A DNA stretch of 12,634 nt from RCC1774 sp050330855 (GCA_050330855.1 JBHJNL010000180.1:1-12634); one strand, 5' to 3'. Numbered from the stretch's first letter, positions 1 to 7,321 are shown. Made by a program: numbers and translations. Notes: generated from the sequence alone by a model not told the origin.

Positions 1-39
1 CTCAATGACTGCTTCTACTTCTTTGCTGAGCATACTCAT
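1..39 (-). CDS. Possible 5' end of a gene running off the left edge
   Basis: Read on the minus strand, the first bases of the window give an ATG followed by an open frame to the edge, beginning MSMLSKEVEAVIE. A second in-frame ATG lies two codons later, at 33. Only 13 codons are visible, so no family can be named. The residue mix is protein-like, and the gene would be divergent from sufE, with about 300 bases of shared upstream DNA. No strong Shine-Dalgarno sequence is seen before either ATG. It could be chance, since an open frame this short is weak evidence. Confidence 0.4.
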   Translation of the reverse strand, partial: MSMLSKEVEAVIE

Positions 40-304
40 TCTGCTATACGCTTGCTATTGTTATTCTACTATCATTCACAAAAAACGTTCAAGTTATTTT
101 TGGATGAGCACTTAAGCCAATCCAATAAGGCTAAGATATGGATACAACCCTTCCGTAGACCATCAGAAGGCATGCTGCACAACAGACCCACATCCCACGT
201 CTCTGCTGTTGATACCCATCATGACCTCCCTGGAAATCCGCAAAGCGATCGCCATTCAACTCGCAGGTGAAGCACTGAGTCTGCAAAGATAATGACAATA
301 TGAG
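40..304. other. Upstream intergenic region without a confident gene
   Basis: No recognisable gene lies here. A short + strand frame from an ATG at 221 to a TAA at 290-292 encodes 23 residues (MTSLEIRKAIAIQLAGEALS then LQR) and contains one GCGATCGC. It could be the decayed end of a former gene, but there is no family match and no clear ribosome site. The DNA just before 304 carries TGATAAT-like half sites that lead into the operator at 305. Confidence 0.4.
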
Positions 305-319
305 TGATAATGATTATCA
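305..319 (+). promoter_or_regulatory. Zur/Fur-type operator upstream of sufE-COG0523
   Basis: The 15-mer TGATAATGATTATCA is a perfect 7-1-7 inverted repeat centred on G312. This is the form expected for a FUR-superfamily repressor, and closely resembles the cyanobacterial Zur box. Partial copies flank it: AGATAATGACAAT from about 288, and on the other strand GTGATAATAAC at 325-335. More than one repressor dimer may therefore bind. It sits 30 bases before the chosen sufE start. Zur is preferred over Fur because the nearby genes are a COG0523 GTPase and spare zinc enzymes, but by sequence alone the site also fits the enterobacterial Fur consensus well. Confidence 0.8.
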
Positions 320-348
320 TTGCAGTTATTATCACTCCAGATCCAGCC

Positions 349-810
349 ATGCCTAGAGTAACAAGCAGACCTCTACCGTCAGCGTTAGCTAAAGTTGTGC
401 AACGCTTTGAGCAAATCTCTGAACCCAAGCGGAGATACTCATGTCTCCTCTGGTTTGCCAAGCGCTTGCCCCCCTTCCCAGAGGCTGATCGACAGCCCTG
501 CAATCAAGTCGTAGGCTGTGTGTCCCAGGTCTATCTCACCGCCACTCTGACCAATGGTGCCGTTTATTTTAAAGGGGACTCTGACGCTCAACTCACCAAG
601 GGACTGGTGGGCCTGTTGATCGAAGGACTCAGTGGGCTGCCCCCAGCACAAATTGCTCAGATCACCCCCGACTTTATTGAGCAAACCGGACTCAACATCA
701 GCCTTACCCCCTCGCGGGTCAACGGGTTCTACAACATTTTCACAACCCTACAGCGGCTTGCGCTGCAGTCTACACTCTCAGAACACACTTGCCCCCCTCA
801 GCCGGAGTAA
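349..810 (+). CDS. sufE: SufE family cysteine desulfurase activator
   Basis: SufE accepts persulfide sulfur from the cysteine desulfurase SufS and passes it to the cytoplasmic Suf Fe-S cluster scaffold. The 153-residue product has the full family layout. An N-terminal helix region (KVVQRFEQISEPKRRYSCLLWFAKRLPPFPE) is followed by the sulfur-acceptor motif GCVSQVYL with the expected catalytic Cys57, then KGDSDAQLTKGLVGLLIEGLSG and a C-terminal segment ending near LQRLAL. The ATG at 349 was chosen because the earlier in-frame starts (GTG 304, ATG 310) lie inside the operator and would add a low-complexity Ile-rich leader. No clear Shine-Dalgarno sequence precedes 349. The COG0523 gene starts four bases after the stop, so the two are almost certainly co-transcribed. 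It is probably a second, metal-regulated sufE copy, but the rest of the genome is not visible. Confidence 0.88.
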   Translation: MPRVTSRPLPSALAKVVQRFEQISEPKRRYSCLLWFAKRLPPFPEADRQPCNQVVGCVSQVYLTATLTNGAVYFKGDSDAQLTKGLVGLLIEGLSGLPPAQIAQITPDFIEQTGLNISLTPSRVNGFYNIFTTLQRLALQSTLSEHTCPPQPE

Positions 811-814
811 ACCT

Positions 815-1882
815 TTGATTCAATCACCCACTCAGCAATCTCAGCCGCAAACCGATCTGCACCTGCCCAAGCGGGGTATGCCGGTTACCATCATTACGGG
901 CTTTCTGGGGAGCGGGAAGACCACGCTGCTCAATCACATTCTCAATCACTGCCAAGATCTAAAGGTGGCGGTATTAGTCAATGAGTTTGGCGATATCGAT
1001 ATTGATAGCCAGCTCTTGGTCTCTGTGGAATCAGATATGGTGCAGTTGAGTAATGGCTGTATCTGCTGCACCATTAACGACGATCTGGTCGGAGCGGTCT
1101 ACAGCATTTTGGAGCGCGACGAGAAGATAGACCACTTGGTCATTGAAACAACTGGGGTGGCCGATCCATTGCCCATTGCCCTTACCTTTGTCGGTCCACC
1201 GCTGCGCGATATGACTGCCTTAGATTCCATCATTACGTTGGTGGATGCTGAAACTTTCTCTCCAAAGCACTTTGAAAGTGAAGCGGCCCTCAATCAAATC
1301 TCTTATGGAGACATTATTGTGCTCAATAAAACCGACTTAGCTCCAGCACAGCAGGTAGAAGATTTGGAGCAATGGATTCGAGATCAGAAGTGGGGGGCAC
1401 GGATTTTGCACGCTCAAAACAGTCAAGTCCCACTGCCGTTGATTCTGGATACTCAGCTTTTTAATCCAGAGCGTTATGCTGCCGAAGTCAAGGCGCTGGC
1501 AGAAGTGACCCATGATCACGACCATCATGATCACGATCATAACCATGATGATGGTCATGATCACGATCATGACCATCATCACTCCGATCACTTGGCTAAC
1601 GATGGCTTTCTTTCGGTGGCTTTTGAGAGCGATCGCCCTTTTGATCTAGAAAAATTTCAATCTTGGCTCTTGGAGAACATGTCAGAGAATATCTTTCGGG
1701 CCAAGGGATTCCTATGGTTTGCATCGGTGGCTCCGCGCTATATCTTCCAGCTCAGTGGCAAACGCTACACGATGGACTCGGATGATTGGCCTGCAGAACC
1801 TAAGACGCAGTTGGTGCTGATTGGCCGTGAGTTAGATGCAGAGACACTGCAGCAACAGCTTCGAGACTGCTTGGCGGTCTAG
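815..1882 (+). CDS. COG0523/CobW-family GTPase metallochaperone with His-rich loop
   Basis: This is a cytoplasmic G3E-family GTPase of the COG0523 group, whose Zur-linked members deliver zinc to target proteins during shortage. Counting from the TTG at 815 (355 aa), the Walker A motif GFLGSGKT is at 29-36. The metal motif CICC is at 82-85, a Walker B-like ETTGVADP follows, and the guanine-specificity motif NKTD is at 171-174. A loop at 233-259 has 14 His in 27 residues, interspersed with Asp, and is a likely metal buffer. The CobW C-terminal domain fills the rest. The TTG start is supported by GGAG at 803-806, overlapping the end of sufE, and by the leader LPKRGMPVTIITGF, which is usual in cyanobacterial members. 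The alternative is the ATG at 878. Its partner enzyme is unknown; SufE or the spare zinc enzymes in this window are candidates. Confidence 0.93.
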   Translation: MIQSPTQQSQPQTDLHLPKRGMPVTIITGFLGSGKTTLLNHILNHCQDLKVAVLVNEFGDIDIDSQLLVSVESDMVQLSNGCICCTINDDLVGAVYSILERDEKIDHLVIETTGVADPLPIALTFVGPPLRDMTALDSIITLVDAETFSPKHFESEAALNQISYGDIIVLNKTDLAPAQQVEDLEQWIRDQKWGARILHAQNSQVPLPLILDTQLFNPERYAAEVKALAEVTHDHDHHDHDHNHDDGHDHDHDHHHSDHLANDGFLSVAFESDRPFDLEKFQSWLLENMSENIFRAKGFLWFASVAPRYIFQLSGKRYTMDSDDWPAEPKTQLVLIGRELDAETLQQQLRDCLAV

Positions 1883-2013
1883 AGAGACAAACGATCATTC
1901 ATCCATCGGTTAAGAATATTCATGTCTTCATTTACATCTTCCAGTGCCTCGACAAACTCAGTGATGCCCATCATGCCTGCAGCTGTCTCTGCAACGAACC
2001 ACATTCTGTCCAT
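1879..2013 (-). CDS. Possible small protein, 44 aa, unrecognised
   Basis: A minus-strand frame from an ATG at 2013 ends at a TAG that overlaps the convergent stop of the COG0523 gene. The product begins MDRMWFVAETAAGMMGITEF and is acidic with amphipathic helix character, more protein-like than the Ser-rich frame on the opposite strand. It lies downstream of the FeoB-like gene in the same direction, so it could be a third cistron. No good ribosome site is seen. A neighbouring minus-strand frame just upstream (reading NLVIGDIGDDDGLDRKW) is also coding-like, which raises the possibility of one older gene broken by a frameshift. No family was recognised. Confidence 0.3.
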   Translation of the reverse strand: MDRMWFVAETAAGMMGITEFVEALEDVNEDMNILNRWMNDRLSL

Positions 2014-2070
2014 TTTCGGTCAAGCCCGTCGTCGTCGCCTATATCCCCAATGACAAGGTTATTGGACTCT

Positions 2071-3714
2071 TTAAGTTCCCCAGAACCAATACCCACCCCA
2101 GGCTAACACCAGCGAGAACAGAATCGCCGCGATCGCCTGTCTTAGCATCAATCCCAAGGCAAATCTCCAAGATTGCTCACGGGCGATCGTCAGTGCTGTA
2201 ACCAAACAGGGCAATATCACTCCTGCCAGATAAACCCCTGTGAGAATTTGTAGCGGCGATAACACGCTTAGAATCTCCGGTTCGGCAAACAGCAGCAATC
2301 CATCTTTGCGAATCGAGGCCAGAATCACAGGCAACGCCGTTTCCGGCGGTAGATGAAACAATCCCATCACTGGATTGATTAATCCACTCAACGCATTCAA
2401 AACCTCAAACCAGTTCAGGACGGAAGCCATCAATGTGATCACCAGAAAAATGGGAATCGCGTTAGTAAAGAACTGATTGAGTGTCCCCTTGGCCTCCCGC
2501 CAAATCGCCGACCACTGAGGAACTTCCAGAAAGGTGCGGCGTTCAATCACCAGCGTATTCTGTGGAGAACGAGCCGACTTTGGCGCAATCAAGCGAGTGT
2601 AGATCAACGTTGTCAAGGTCAGGTAAACCAAGTAGGGAATCACCAAGTAGGGCAAATCCGCAGCACTGAATACTCCTAGCGTGGCACCGAATTGATAGGA
2701 GCAGGCGGAACCAAAGGCGATCGCAGAAATGCAGGTTTTGCGAGAACAACTGGAACAGGCGCGAGTGCTGATCACGGCTGGCACATTACAGCCAAATCCC
2801 ATCATCACCCGCACTAAATCTCGTCCTGATAAGCCAAAGGGACGCAACAAAGGATGCAAGGCGATCGTGATGCGTTCCACTAAACCACTGGCTTTGTAAG
2901 CCCCCAGAAATAGCGCGTAAAGAATGACTGTTGGCACTGCCCAAACCAATAGCAATGGCCCCATTGTCACTAAGCCATAGCGCCCGATCAGGATCTCATT
3001 GAGTAATGGCGGTAAGCCAGAGAACACTTCTACAGTCGGTTTGACCAGTCCCTGCACCCACGGATCGGCGATCGCCGCAAAGCTATTGGCAGACCAGACG
3101 GCGATGATTGCCGGGAGCAGCAGCAGGGCGATCGCCAAGAGCCACCCCCCATAAGGGTGCTCCAGCAACGTTGGACGAGGCTCAACCCACCAACCCACAG
3201 GGGTGGGTTGCCATTGACGGGAAAAGATAGACGGCTGATGCATCGCCGCAATAAGCTCGTGGTGCTGTGCGACGGTCAGGTATCTGGCATCCACTGGAAT
3301 AAAGGCCAGATGAGAGGTTTGTTGCCAGGATTGGATCACTCGCTCGATCAGCTCTGAAGGCAGTACCTTGTCCCAAAAAGTGATCACAATGATGCCGCGC
3401 TTATCGGTCACCAATGGCAGCAGATCGGCAAGATCCTCATCCATGTGGGTTGCTTTTACCACCACCACTACGGTGTCATGGATCTGAAGTTGCTCCAGCG
3501 CTATGCGCGTTGTCGCCGTGTCAGAACGATACAGAATACCAGGGGTATCCACAAAGATCATGCCATCTCCAGCATAGGTTTCGCAGGCGATGGTGGAGCC
3601 GCGAAAGTTGCTGCTAGCGGGCGAACGACCTGTGAGAGCAGCAATCAATTGAGATTTGCCGGTGTTCTCTTTGCCAATCATGACAACCGTGCGTGGAGCA
3701 GTGAGCAGGGGCAT
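2071..3714 (-). CDS. Divergent FeoB-like GTPase/permease
   Basis: This 547-residue inner-membrane protein joins an N-terminal G domain to a FeoB-type gate (nucleoside-recognition) membrane region. The G domain has a P-loop GKENTGKS at 14-21 and DTPG at 56-59. The expected Asn of the G4 motif is Thr (TFWDK, 112-116), so nucleotide specificity may be altered. Membrane segments begin near 190, and the FeoB signature GFGCNVPAV is at 307-315, followed by a Cys cluster (ACSSCSRKTC) at 319-328. The C-terminal half repeats the gate fold around 410-545. It is shorter than classical FeoB, which is about 600-770 residues. It starts 30 bases after the flavoprotein gene, so the pair forms an operon behind the operator at 4896-4914. 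Ferrous iron is the family substrate; zinc or another divalent metal is an inference from context. Confidence 0.82.
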   Translation of the reverse strand: MPLLTAPRTVVMIGKENTGKSQLIAALTGRSPASSNFRGSTIACETYAGDGMIFVDTPGILYRSDTATTRIALEQLQIHDTVVVVVKATHMDEDLADLLPLVTDKRGIIVITFWDKVLPSELIERVIQSWQQTSHLAFIPVDARYLTVAQHHELIAAMHQPSIFSRQWQPTPVGWWVEPRPTLLEHPYGGWLLAIALLLLPAIIAVWSANSFAAIADPWVQGLVKPTVEVFSGLPPLLNEILIGRYGLVTMGPLLLVWAVPTVILYALFLGAYKASGLVERITIALHPLLRPFGLSGRDLVRVMMGFGCNVPAVISTRACSSCSRKTCISAIAFGSACSYQFGATLGVFSAADLPYLVIPYLVYLTLTTLIYTRLIAPKSARSPQNTLVIERRTFLEVPQWSAIWREAKGTLNQFFTNAIPIFLVITLMASVLNWFEVLNALSGLINPVMGLFHLPPETALPVILASIRKDGLLLFAEPEILSVLSPLQILTGVYLAGVILPCLVTALTIAREQSWRFALGLMLRQAIAAILFSLVLAWGGYWFWGT

Positions 3715-3744
3715 CGTAAAAAGACCGCAATGGGACCTATTGAT

Positions 3745-4887
3745 TTAGCAGATACAGTCGTTGTCACAGCAGGAGAGGTCATCTAGAAACATGCCTTCCC
3801 GGCGGTAGGTTTCTAATGGCTCTGGGTCAACGCCTAGGCGACGGGCGATCGCATCAGCCACCACCGCAAACCGCTGACGAAATTTATAGATAAAGCAAAA
3901 AATAAGACCGGGATGACGGACTGAGGGTCCAACCACAAACAGACCCGGCGTGAGAGTAGACTCATCTTGATCATTCAAAGTGGCATGCCCCTCTGACCAA
4001 TGGAACAGCGGCGCAATCTGCTGCAAGCTGGTCTCAAAACCCGTACAGAGAATAGGGGGATGAACCGTCAACCATTTCTGGTATTCGCTGTAGACGGCAT
4101 AGCCCCCTGGCATTTTTTTGACTTCGCCAATGGCGGCATTGCTGACCAGTTCGAGGCGACCCGTTTGATAGGCCAGCTCCAGTCGCTGCAGCGTATAGGG
4201 CGACAATGAAATGCTCGGATCGGTCTGCTGGTTACCCCACACCCCAGTCCGATCTAAAACCCTGACTTTCTTGCCTAGGGCGATTAAATGGGTGGCGGCA
4301 TCCATACCACTTTCATAGCCGCCAATGATCGTAAATTCATCCCCTGGCAAATTTGACCAAGAGCGAACCTGGCAATTGTGAATACAATGGTCTGCCCCCA
4401 GAAATGGATTTAACCTGGGGTACTGGAATTCTCCAGCAGCCCAGATCACAAATTGGGTTTTGAATTCTCCTCCAGAGGTTCGCAGGATAAACCCACGACA
4501 CTGGGGTAGGGGGTCAATGGCCAAAACATCCGTTTCTGTCTTCACGGGTAAGTGGAAGTGATCAACCACCGTTTGCAAGTAGAGCGCATACTGCTGGCCG
4601 CTGATATGCTCCCGTCGAAAGGCGATCGCCGGGGATGTTTTTAAGGTAATGGCATTGAGATCGAGTAGGCCAAAACCATGACTCGGAAACGATGGCGTAA
4701 TCAGGTTCATCTCTGCTGGCCAGCGGCTAAAGGAAGCCCCCACCTGCAATCGATCCAACAGAATGAAGTTATCCAGCCCTAGCTCTTGGAGCACAACTGC
4801 ACAACCCACCCCGGCAGGGCCAGCACCGACTATCACCACGTCATAGGAAGGATTTGTCTTTTTCACAGATAGATTTGCTGCCAGCAA
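3745..4887 (-). CDS. FAD/NAD(P)-binding oxidoreductase with C-terminal cysteine tail
   Basis: This is a predicted soluble flavoprotein related to the CzcO/flavin-monooxygenase group (COG2072). Numbered from the TTG at 4887 (380 aa), the FAD-binding motif is DVVIVGAGPAGVGCA, with GAGPAG at 21-26. A second dinucleotide fold has IIGGYESGMDAA near 188-198. The connecting strand VIWAAGEFQYP and the late motif LFVVGPSVRHPG are typical of the family. The last eight residues are CCDNDCIC, a possible metal or redox site. The start is uncertain: a GTG at 4866 is also credible, and neither has a strong ribosome site. The operator ends only a few bases upstream, so the transcript leader must be short. 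It is the first gene of an operon with the FeoB-like permease. A reductase role in metal uptake is an inference; the substrate is unknown. Confidence 0.82.
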   Translation of the reverse strand: MLAANLSVKKTNPSYDVVIVGAGPAGVGCAVVLQELGLDNFILLDRLQVGASFSRWPAEMNLITPSFPSHGFGLLDLNAITLKTSPAIAFRREHISGQQYALYLQTVVDHFHLPVKTETDVLAIDPLPQCRGFILRTSGGEFKTQFVIWAAGEFQYPRLNPFLGADHCIHNCQVRSWSNLPGDEFTIIGGYESGMDAATHLIALGKKVRVLDRTGVWGNQQTDPSISLSPYTLQRLELAYQTGRLELVSNAAIGEVKKMPGGYAVYSEYQKWLTVHPPILCTGFETSLQQIAPLFHWSEGHATLNDQDESTLTPGLFVVGPSVRHPGLIFCFIYKFRQRFAVVADAIARRLGVDPEPLETYRREGMFLDDLSCCDNDCIC

Positions 4888-4895
4888 GAATAAAC

Positions 4896-4914
4896 ATAAT
4901 GATTATCATTATCA
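4896..4914 (-). promoter_or_regulatory. Zur/Fur-type operator upstream of the flavoprotein-FeoB-like operon
   Basis: The segment ATAATGATTATCATTAT (4896-4912) is a perfect 8-1-8 inverted repeat. It overlaps a second dyad, TGATTATCATTATCA (4900-4914), which differs by one base from the operator cores at 305 and 10176. Read on the minus strand, the region matches the enterobacterial Fur box at all but one of 19 positions, so it cannot separate Zur from Fur by itself. It lies within 10-30 bases of the candidate starts of the minus-strand flavoprotein, where a bound repressor would cover the promoter. Confidence 0.8.
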
Positions 4915-4924
4915 TATTTTTTTC

Positions 4925-4958
4925 AAAAATCAGCCAACACTGGTTTAACCCAAGGCTG
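4925..4958 (-). terminator. Possible intrinsic terminator after the TIGR02652-type gene
   Basis: On the minus strand, CAGCC (4958-4954) can pair with GGCTG (4935-4931). Inside it TTGG can pair with CCAG across a GTTAAA loop, leaving a four-base bulge. ATTTTT follows directly. This sits 25 bases downstream of the TIGR02652-type stop codon and before the next operator, the right place to end the long minus-strand operon. The bulge makes the stem only moderately convincing. Confidence 0.35.
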
Positions 4959-4982
4959 TTCAAGCCACTCCACCGATGATGT

Positions 4983-5510
4983 TTATTTGTCAGCTCCTCT
5001 ATCGACTCTGGTACAGAACGGGTAATACTGTGCAGGCGAACCCAGTTCTGTCGACAATTCAAAATTGATCACCTGCCAGCGGGAATTTGCATTGATCGCT
5101 GGACTAAATTCCAGTGGCAATCCATAAAGCCTGGGCTTGGTGTAGTAAATCTGTTGCAGCCAATTAGACTGGGATTCTAAATGGGGCTGGACTAACGCTT
5201 CGTATCGGCGGGCAAGGGTGATTTTGATCCCTCGATGGCCTTGGTGATGTAGGTGATCGAGGGCTTTATAGATTTCTATTTTTAACCCTTCTGGGTAGAG
5301 GTGTTGCTGATACCAGTGCCCCTGCCAGTGGTGCCAGACTTGCCCCGAATCTTGATGGACGAGACTGCTGGTCACACGATGAGCTTCAAAGACGCCGTGG
5401 CGAGGACAAAGATATGCATCGGTTAACAAGAGTGCCGGACTCAGTCGGCAGCAAAGCGGGCAATGAATATTGACGCCAAACATAGGCCAATCTGAGATAG
5501 TAATGGTCAC
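4983..5510 (-). CDS. TIGR02652-type conserved cyanobacterial protein, putative metal-binding
   Basis: The function is unknown. The 175-residue protein has an N-terminal Cys-rich segment: CPLCC at 17-21, then YLCPRHGVFEAH near 34-44, resembling a zinc ribbon. The middle is rich in Trp and His (VWHHWQGHWYQQHLYPEGLKIEIYKALD), and the C-terminal part has RLYGLPLEFSP. From memory this layout matches the cyanobacterial family TIGR02652, but I could not search for it. The GTG start at 5510 overlaps the WD40 stop in a GTGA arrangement, indicating translational coupling. An internal ATG at residue 10 is the alternative start. Its position at the end of a metal-regulated operon suits a metal-related role, but nothing catalytic is visible. 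Confidence 0.8.
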   Translation of the reverse strand: MTITISDWPMFGVNIHCPLCCRLSPALLLTDAYLCPRHGVFEAHRVTSSLVHQDSGQVWHHWQGHWYQQHLYPEGLKIEIYKALDHLHHQGHRGIKITLARRYEALVQPHLESQSNWLQQIYYTKPRLYGLPLEFSPAINANSRWQVINFELSTELGSPAQYYPFCTRVDRGADK

Positions 5511-6610
5511 ATTGATCCAAGCTCCAACGCGTAGTTTTCATCATCTAAACAAACGGACCAAACCAGGATTTCACCCTGTTGGCCACCTGCGGCTAAGTGC
5601 TGTCCAGTGGGGTGCCAAGCCAAGCATGAAAATCCGTTCTTCGCTCCACTCAGCACCTGAGCAACCTCAATGGCGGCTCGCCACAAAATGACCCAACCAT
5701 CTTCAGATAGAGAGGCGAGCAAACCCGTTTGGTGCTGAAACGCAATATCTAAAACGTTTTCATTGTGGATATCCAATACCCAACTTTGCCAGCCTTCGTC
5801 GGGTACCAGCATCGACATCGCCACAAATTCACGGGTTGCAGCCGCTAAGATGGGGGAGCGATCTGAATCGGGTACATCAGCCCAGGCGAGTTGGCGAATC
5901 TTACCAGGAAACCCTCGGATGAGGGTCGGTAAGTCATCTTCTGCGGTGGGAGCCTGATTGAGAAGAGACACCATTGCCCATGTTAGAACACCGACGCTTT
6001 TGTCTTGGTTTGCTGTTGCCAGATAAGCCCCTTCAGGCGACCAGGACAGAGACATCGCTGGAGCCATTAATTCCCATTGATAGCGGGGATGATGCCACTG
6101 TGAAATCTGCCAAATGTGGATAAAGGTATTGGCTGCAACCGCAAGATGTTGGCCATCGGGCGACCAGCCAATATCTTGAACTTGGGCAGCTACTTCAAGA
6201 GTGGTGAGCATTTCGGCCCTATCAGCATCCCAGATTTGTATGACCTTCCCGCGATTGAAGGCCAGTAAGTTGCGCTTTGGATGCCACCGGAGCCGGTCAA
6301 TCCAAGCAGAGTCACCCGTTAGGATCTCTGAGGCTGGGGCTTTCCCTGTCGCCATGCACCAGAGGAGGACATCTCCGGCTTGTCCACTGGCTGCTAACCA
6401 CTTTCCATCAGCGGAGAAGGCAACGTCATCAATAGAATAGCCACTGGTGTCTTGAAGCAGCACATCAATACCGTCGTGCAGCCAGAGAACCTCTCCTGCC
6501 CCCGAACTCACGGCGAGGGCATTGCCAACGGGCGACCAAGCGATCGCAGTAATATAATCTGATAGCTGATAATGGCTACTGAGTTCTGCTAGGGGTTTAA
6601 GGAGGGGCAT
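5507..6610 (-). CDS. WD40-repeat protein, probable beta-propeller
   Basis: This 367-residue protein is built of WD40-like blades across its whole length. Recurrent signatures include ITAIAWSPVGNALAVSSGAG, VAFSADGKWLAASGQAGDVLLW, RLRWHPKRNLLAFNRGKVIQIW, IGWSPDGQHLAVAANTFIHIW, LSWSPEGAYLATANQDKSV and the last LAWHPTGQHLAAGGQQGEILVW. About seven blades fit a complete propeller. No signal peptide or membrane segment is seen, so it is probably a cytoplasmic scaffold. The ATG at 6610 was chosen; a TTG at 6622 would add four residues. It is coupled to the TIGR02652-type gene by a four-base overlap and follows the Crp/Fnr gene after 73 bases. Partners are unknown; the tight pairing suggests that it works with the TIGR02652-type protein. 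Confidence 0.88.
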   Translation of the reverse strand: MPLLKPLAELSSHYQLSDYITAIAWSPVGNALAVSSGAGEVLWLHDGIDVLLQDTSGYSIDDVAFSADGKWLAASGQAGDVLLWCMATGKAPASEILTGDSAWIDRLRWHPKRNLLAFNRGKVIQIWDADRAEMLTTLEVAAQVQDIGWSPDGQHLAVAANTFIHIWQISQWHHPRYQWELMAPAMSLSWSPEGAYLATANQDKSVGVLTWAMVSLLNQAPTAEDDLPTLIRGFPGKIRQLAWADVPDSDRSPILAAATREFVAMSMLVPDEGWQSWVLDIHNENVLDIAFQHQTGLLASLSEDGWVILWRAAIEVAQVLSGAKNGFSCLAWHPTGQHLAAGGQQGEILVWSVCLDDENYALELGSM

Positions 6611-6683
6611 CGAAGATGGCAAAGTAGTAAGGGTGAATGGATGGACCTCGTGTCAGGCGATCATTTCATAACTCATTCCATCG

Positions 6684-7286
6684 TCAATGACGACGAATTC
6701 TGGCGTTATGATTGGCAGGATTTTTCCCTGAACCAGAATAATGATGTAATACGCAGCCTTTCCTAGACCAGGACAGCGTACCTTCTCTCTCAAATTGCCC
6801 GATCAAGCGGGTGACCGTCACTCGGCTGGAGTCAATCACCTCGGCGATGTCTTGATGGGTGAGCGGGAGCGGAATAAAGCATTCTTCTCCAGAATGCTGG
6901 CCCAATTTCTCGGCTAACCAATGTAGAAACGTCCTAAAGCGCGTTTGAACTGAACCATGATGCATGGTGAGCAAGGCTTGGCTTTGATGAATGTGAGACC
7001 ACATGGCCTCATCCAAAGCCAGACGGTCATCGATCTGTAGTAGATGCGCTTGAACATTGCTCAGGCATTCGATGTGGTAAGGCTCAATGCCAGCAAACGG
7101 ATGCCCAATAACATCTCCAGCTCTCCAGAGTCCGAGGGCGGTAATACCGCCATCTTCATGCAAGGTAAAGGTGCGAACCATACCCATATCAATTTGCCAC
7201 AGGAGGTTCTGAAGCATTGGCAAACATTCCCGCCGCTTAAACTTTCTGATGACGGGGCTAGTCTCTGGTTGATGAGTGGCATACAT
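6684..7286 (-). CDS. Crp/Fnr-family transcriptional regulator
   Basis: This 200-residue protein has a cyclic-nucleotide-binding-like beta-roll at about 30-90 (MVRTFTLHEDGGITALGLWRAGDVIG), a long dimerisation helix at 95-130, and a Crp-type winged helix-turn-helix at 142-180. The recognition region LTHQDIAEVIDSSRVTVTRLIGQFEREG resembles NtcA-like cyanobacterial regulators. The beta-roll lacks an obvious cAMP phosphate-binding cassette, so cAMP is an unlikely ligand. Four cysteines (21, 74, 136, 178) are not arranged as an Fnr-type Fe-S site. It lies inside the long minus-strand run, 35 bases after DUF1830, and could control this operon or a wider response to metal or redox state. The ATG at 7286 has no strong ribosome site. 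Confidence 0.88.
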   Translation of the reverse strand: MYATHQPETSPVIRKFKRRECLPMLQNLLWQIDMGMVRTFTLHEDGGITALGLWRAGDVIGHPFAGIEPYHIECLSNVQAHLLQIDDRLALDEAMWSHIHQSQALLTMHHGSVQTRFRTFLHWLAEKLGQHSGEECFIPLPLTHQDIAEVIDSSRVTVTRLIGQFEREGTLSWSRKGCVLHHYSGSGKNPANHNARIRRH

Positions 7287-7294
7287 GGGTGTAA

Positions 7295-7314
7295 TCAGTA
7301 AAGGTCAGTAAAGG
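7295..7314. repeat. Perfect tandem direct repeat of a 10-mer
   Basis: TCAGTAAAGG occurs twice back to back in the 35-base gap between the DUF1830 and Crp/Fnr genes. The spacing equals about one helical turn, so a regulator could contact both copies on one face of the DNA. It may equally be a slippage duplication of no function. Confidence 0.6.
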
Positions 7315-7321
7315 CATAGAG

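Noticed and set aside
52..270. 72-codon + strand frame in the left intergenic region
   Set aside because: Its composition is not protein-like, no family resemblance or ribosome site is seen, and it crosses a competing short frame.
304..348. Longer sufE with a start at GTG 304 or ATG 310
   Set aside because: These starts lie inside the operator palindrome and would add an Ile-rich leader (IMIIIAVII) that is not part of the SufE family.
632..814. N-terminal extension of the COG0523 protein into sufE
   Set aside because: The added residues are the out-of-frame reading of sufE (Ser/Pro rich). The TTG at 815 with its GGAG gives the usual family N-terminus.
1337..1591. Minus-strand open frame rich in Met, Ile and Val opposite the GTPase
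   Set aside because: It is the reverse shadow of the His/Asp codon repeats in the COG0523 gene and has no independent coding signal.
1511..1591. Possible short tandem repeat array or CRISPR-like structure
   Set aside because: The repeats are His/Asp codons within an intact reading frame, with no spacers and no regular unit length.
4841..5062. Minus-strand frame across the operator, including a short peptide starting MFILAGSKSICEKDKSFL
   Set aside because: It crosses the operator and overlaps the flavoprotein start out of frame. A leader peptide is possible but nothing supports it.
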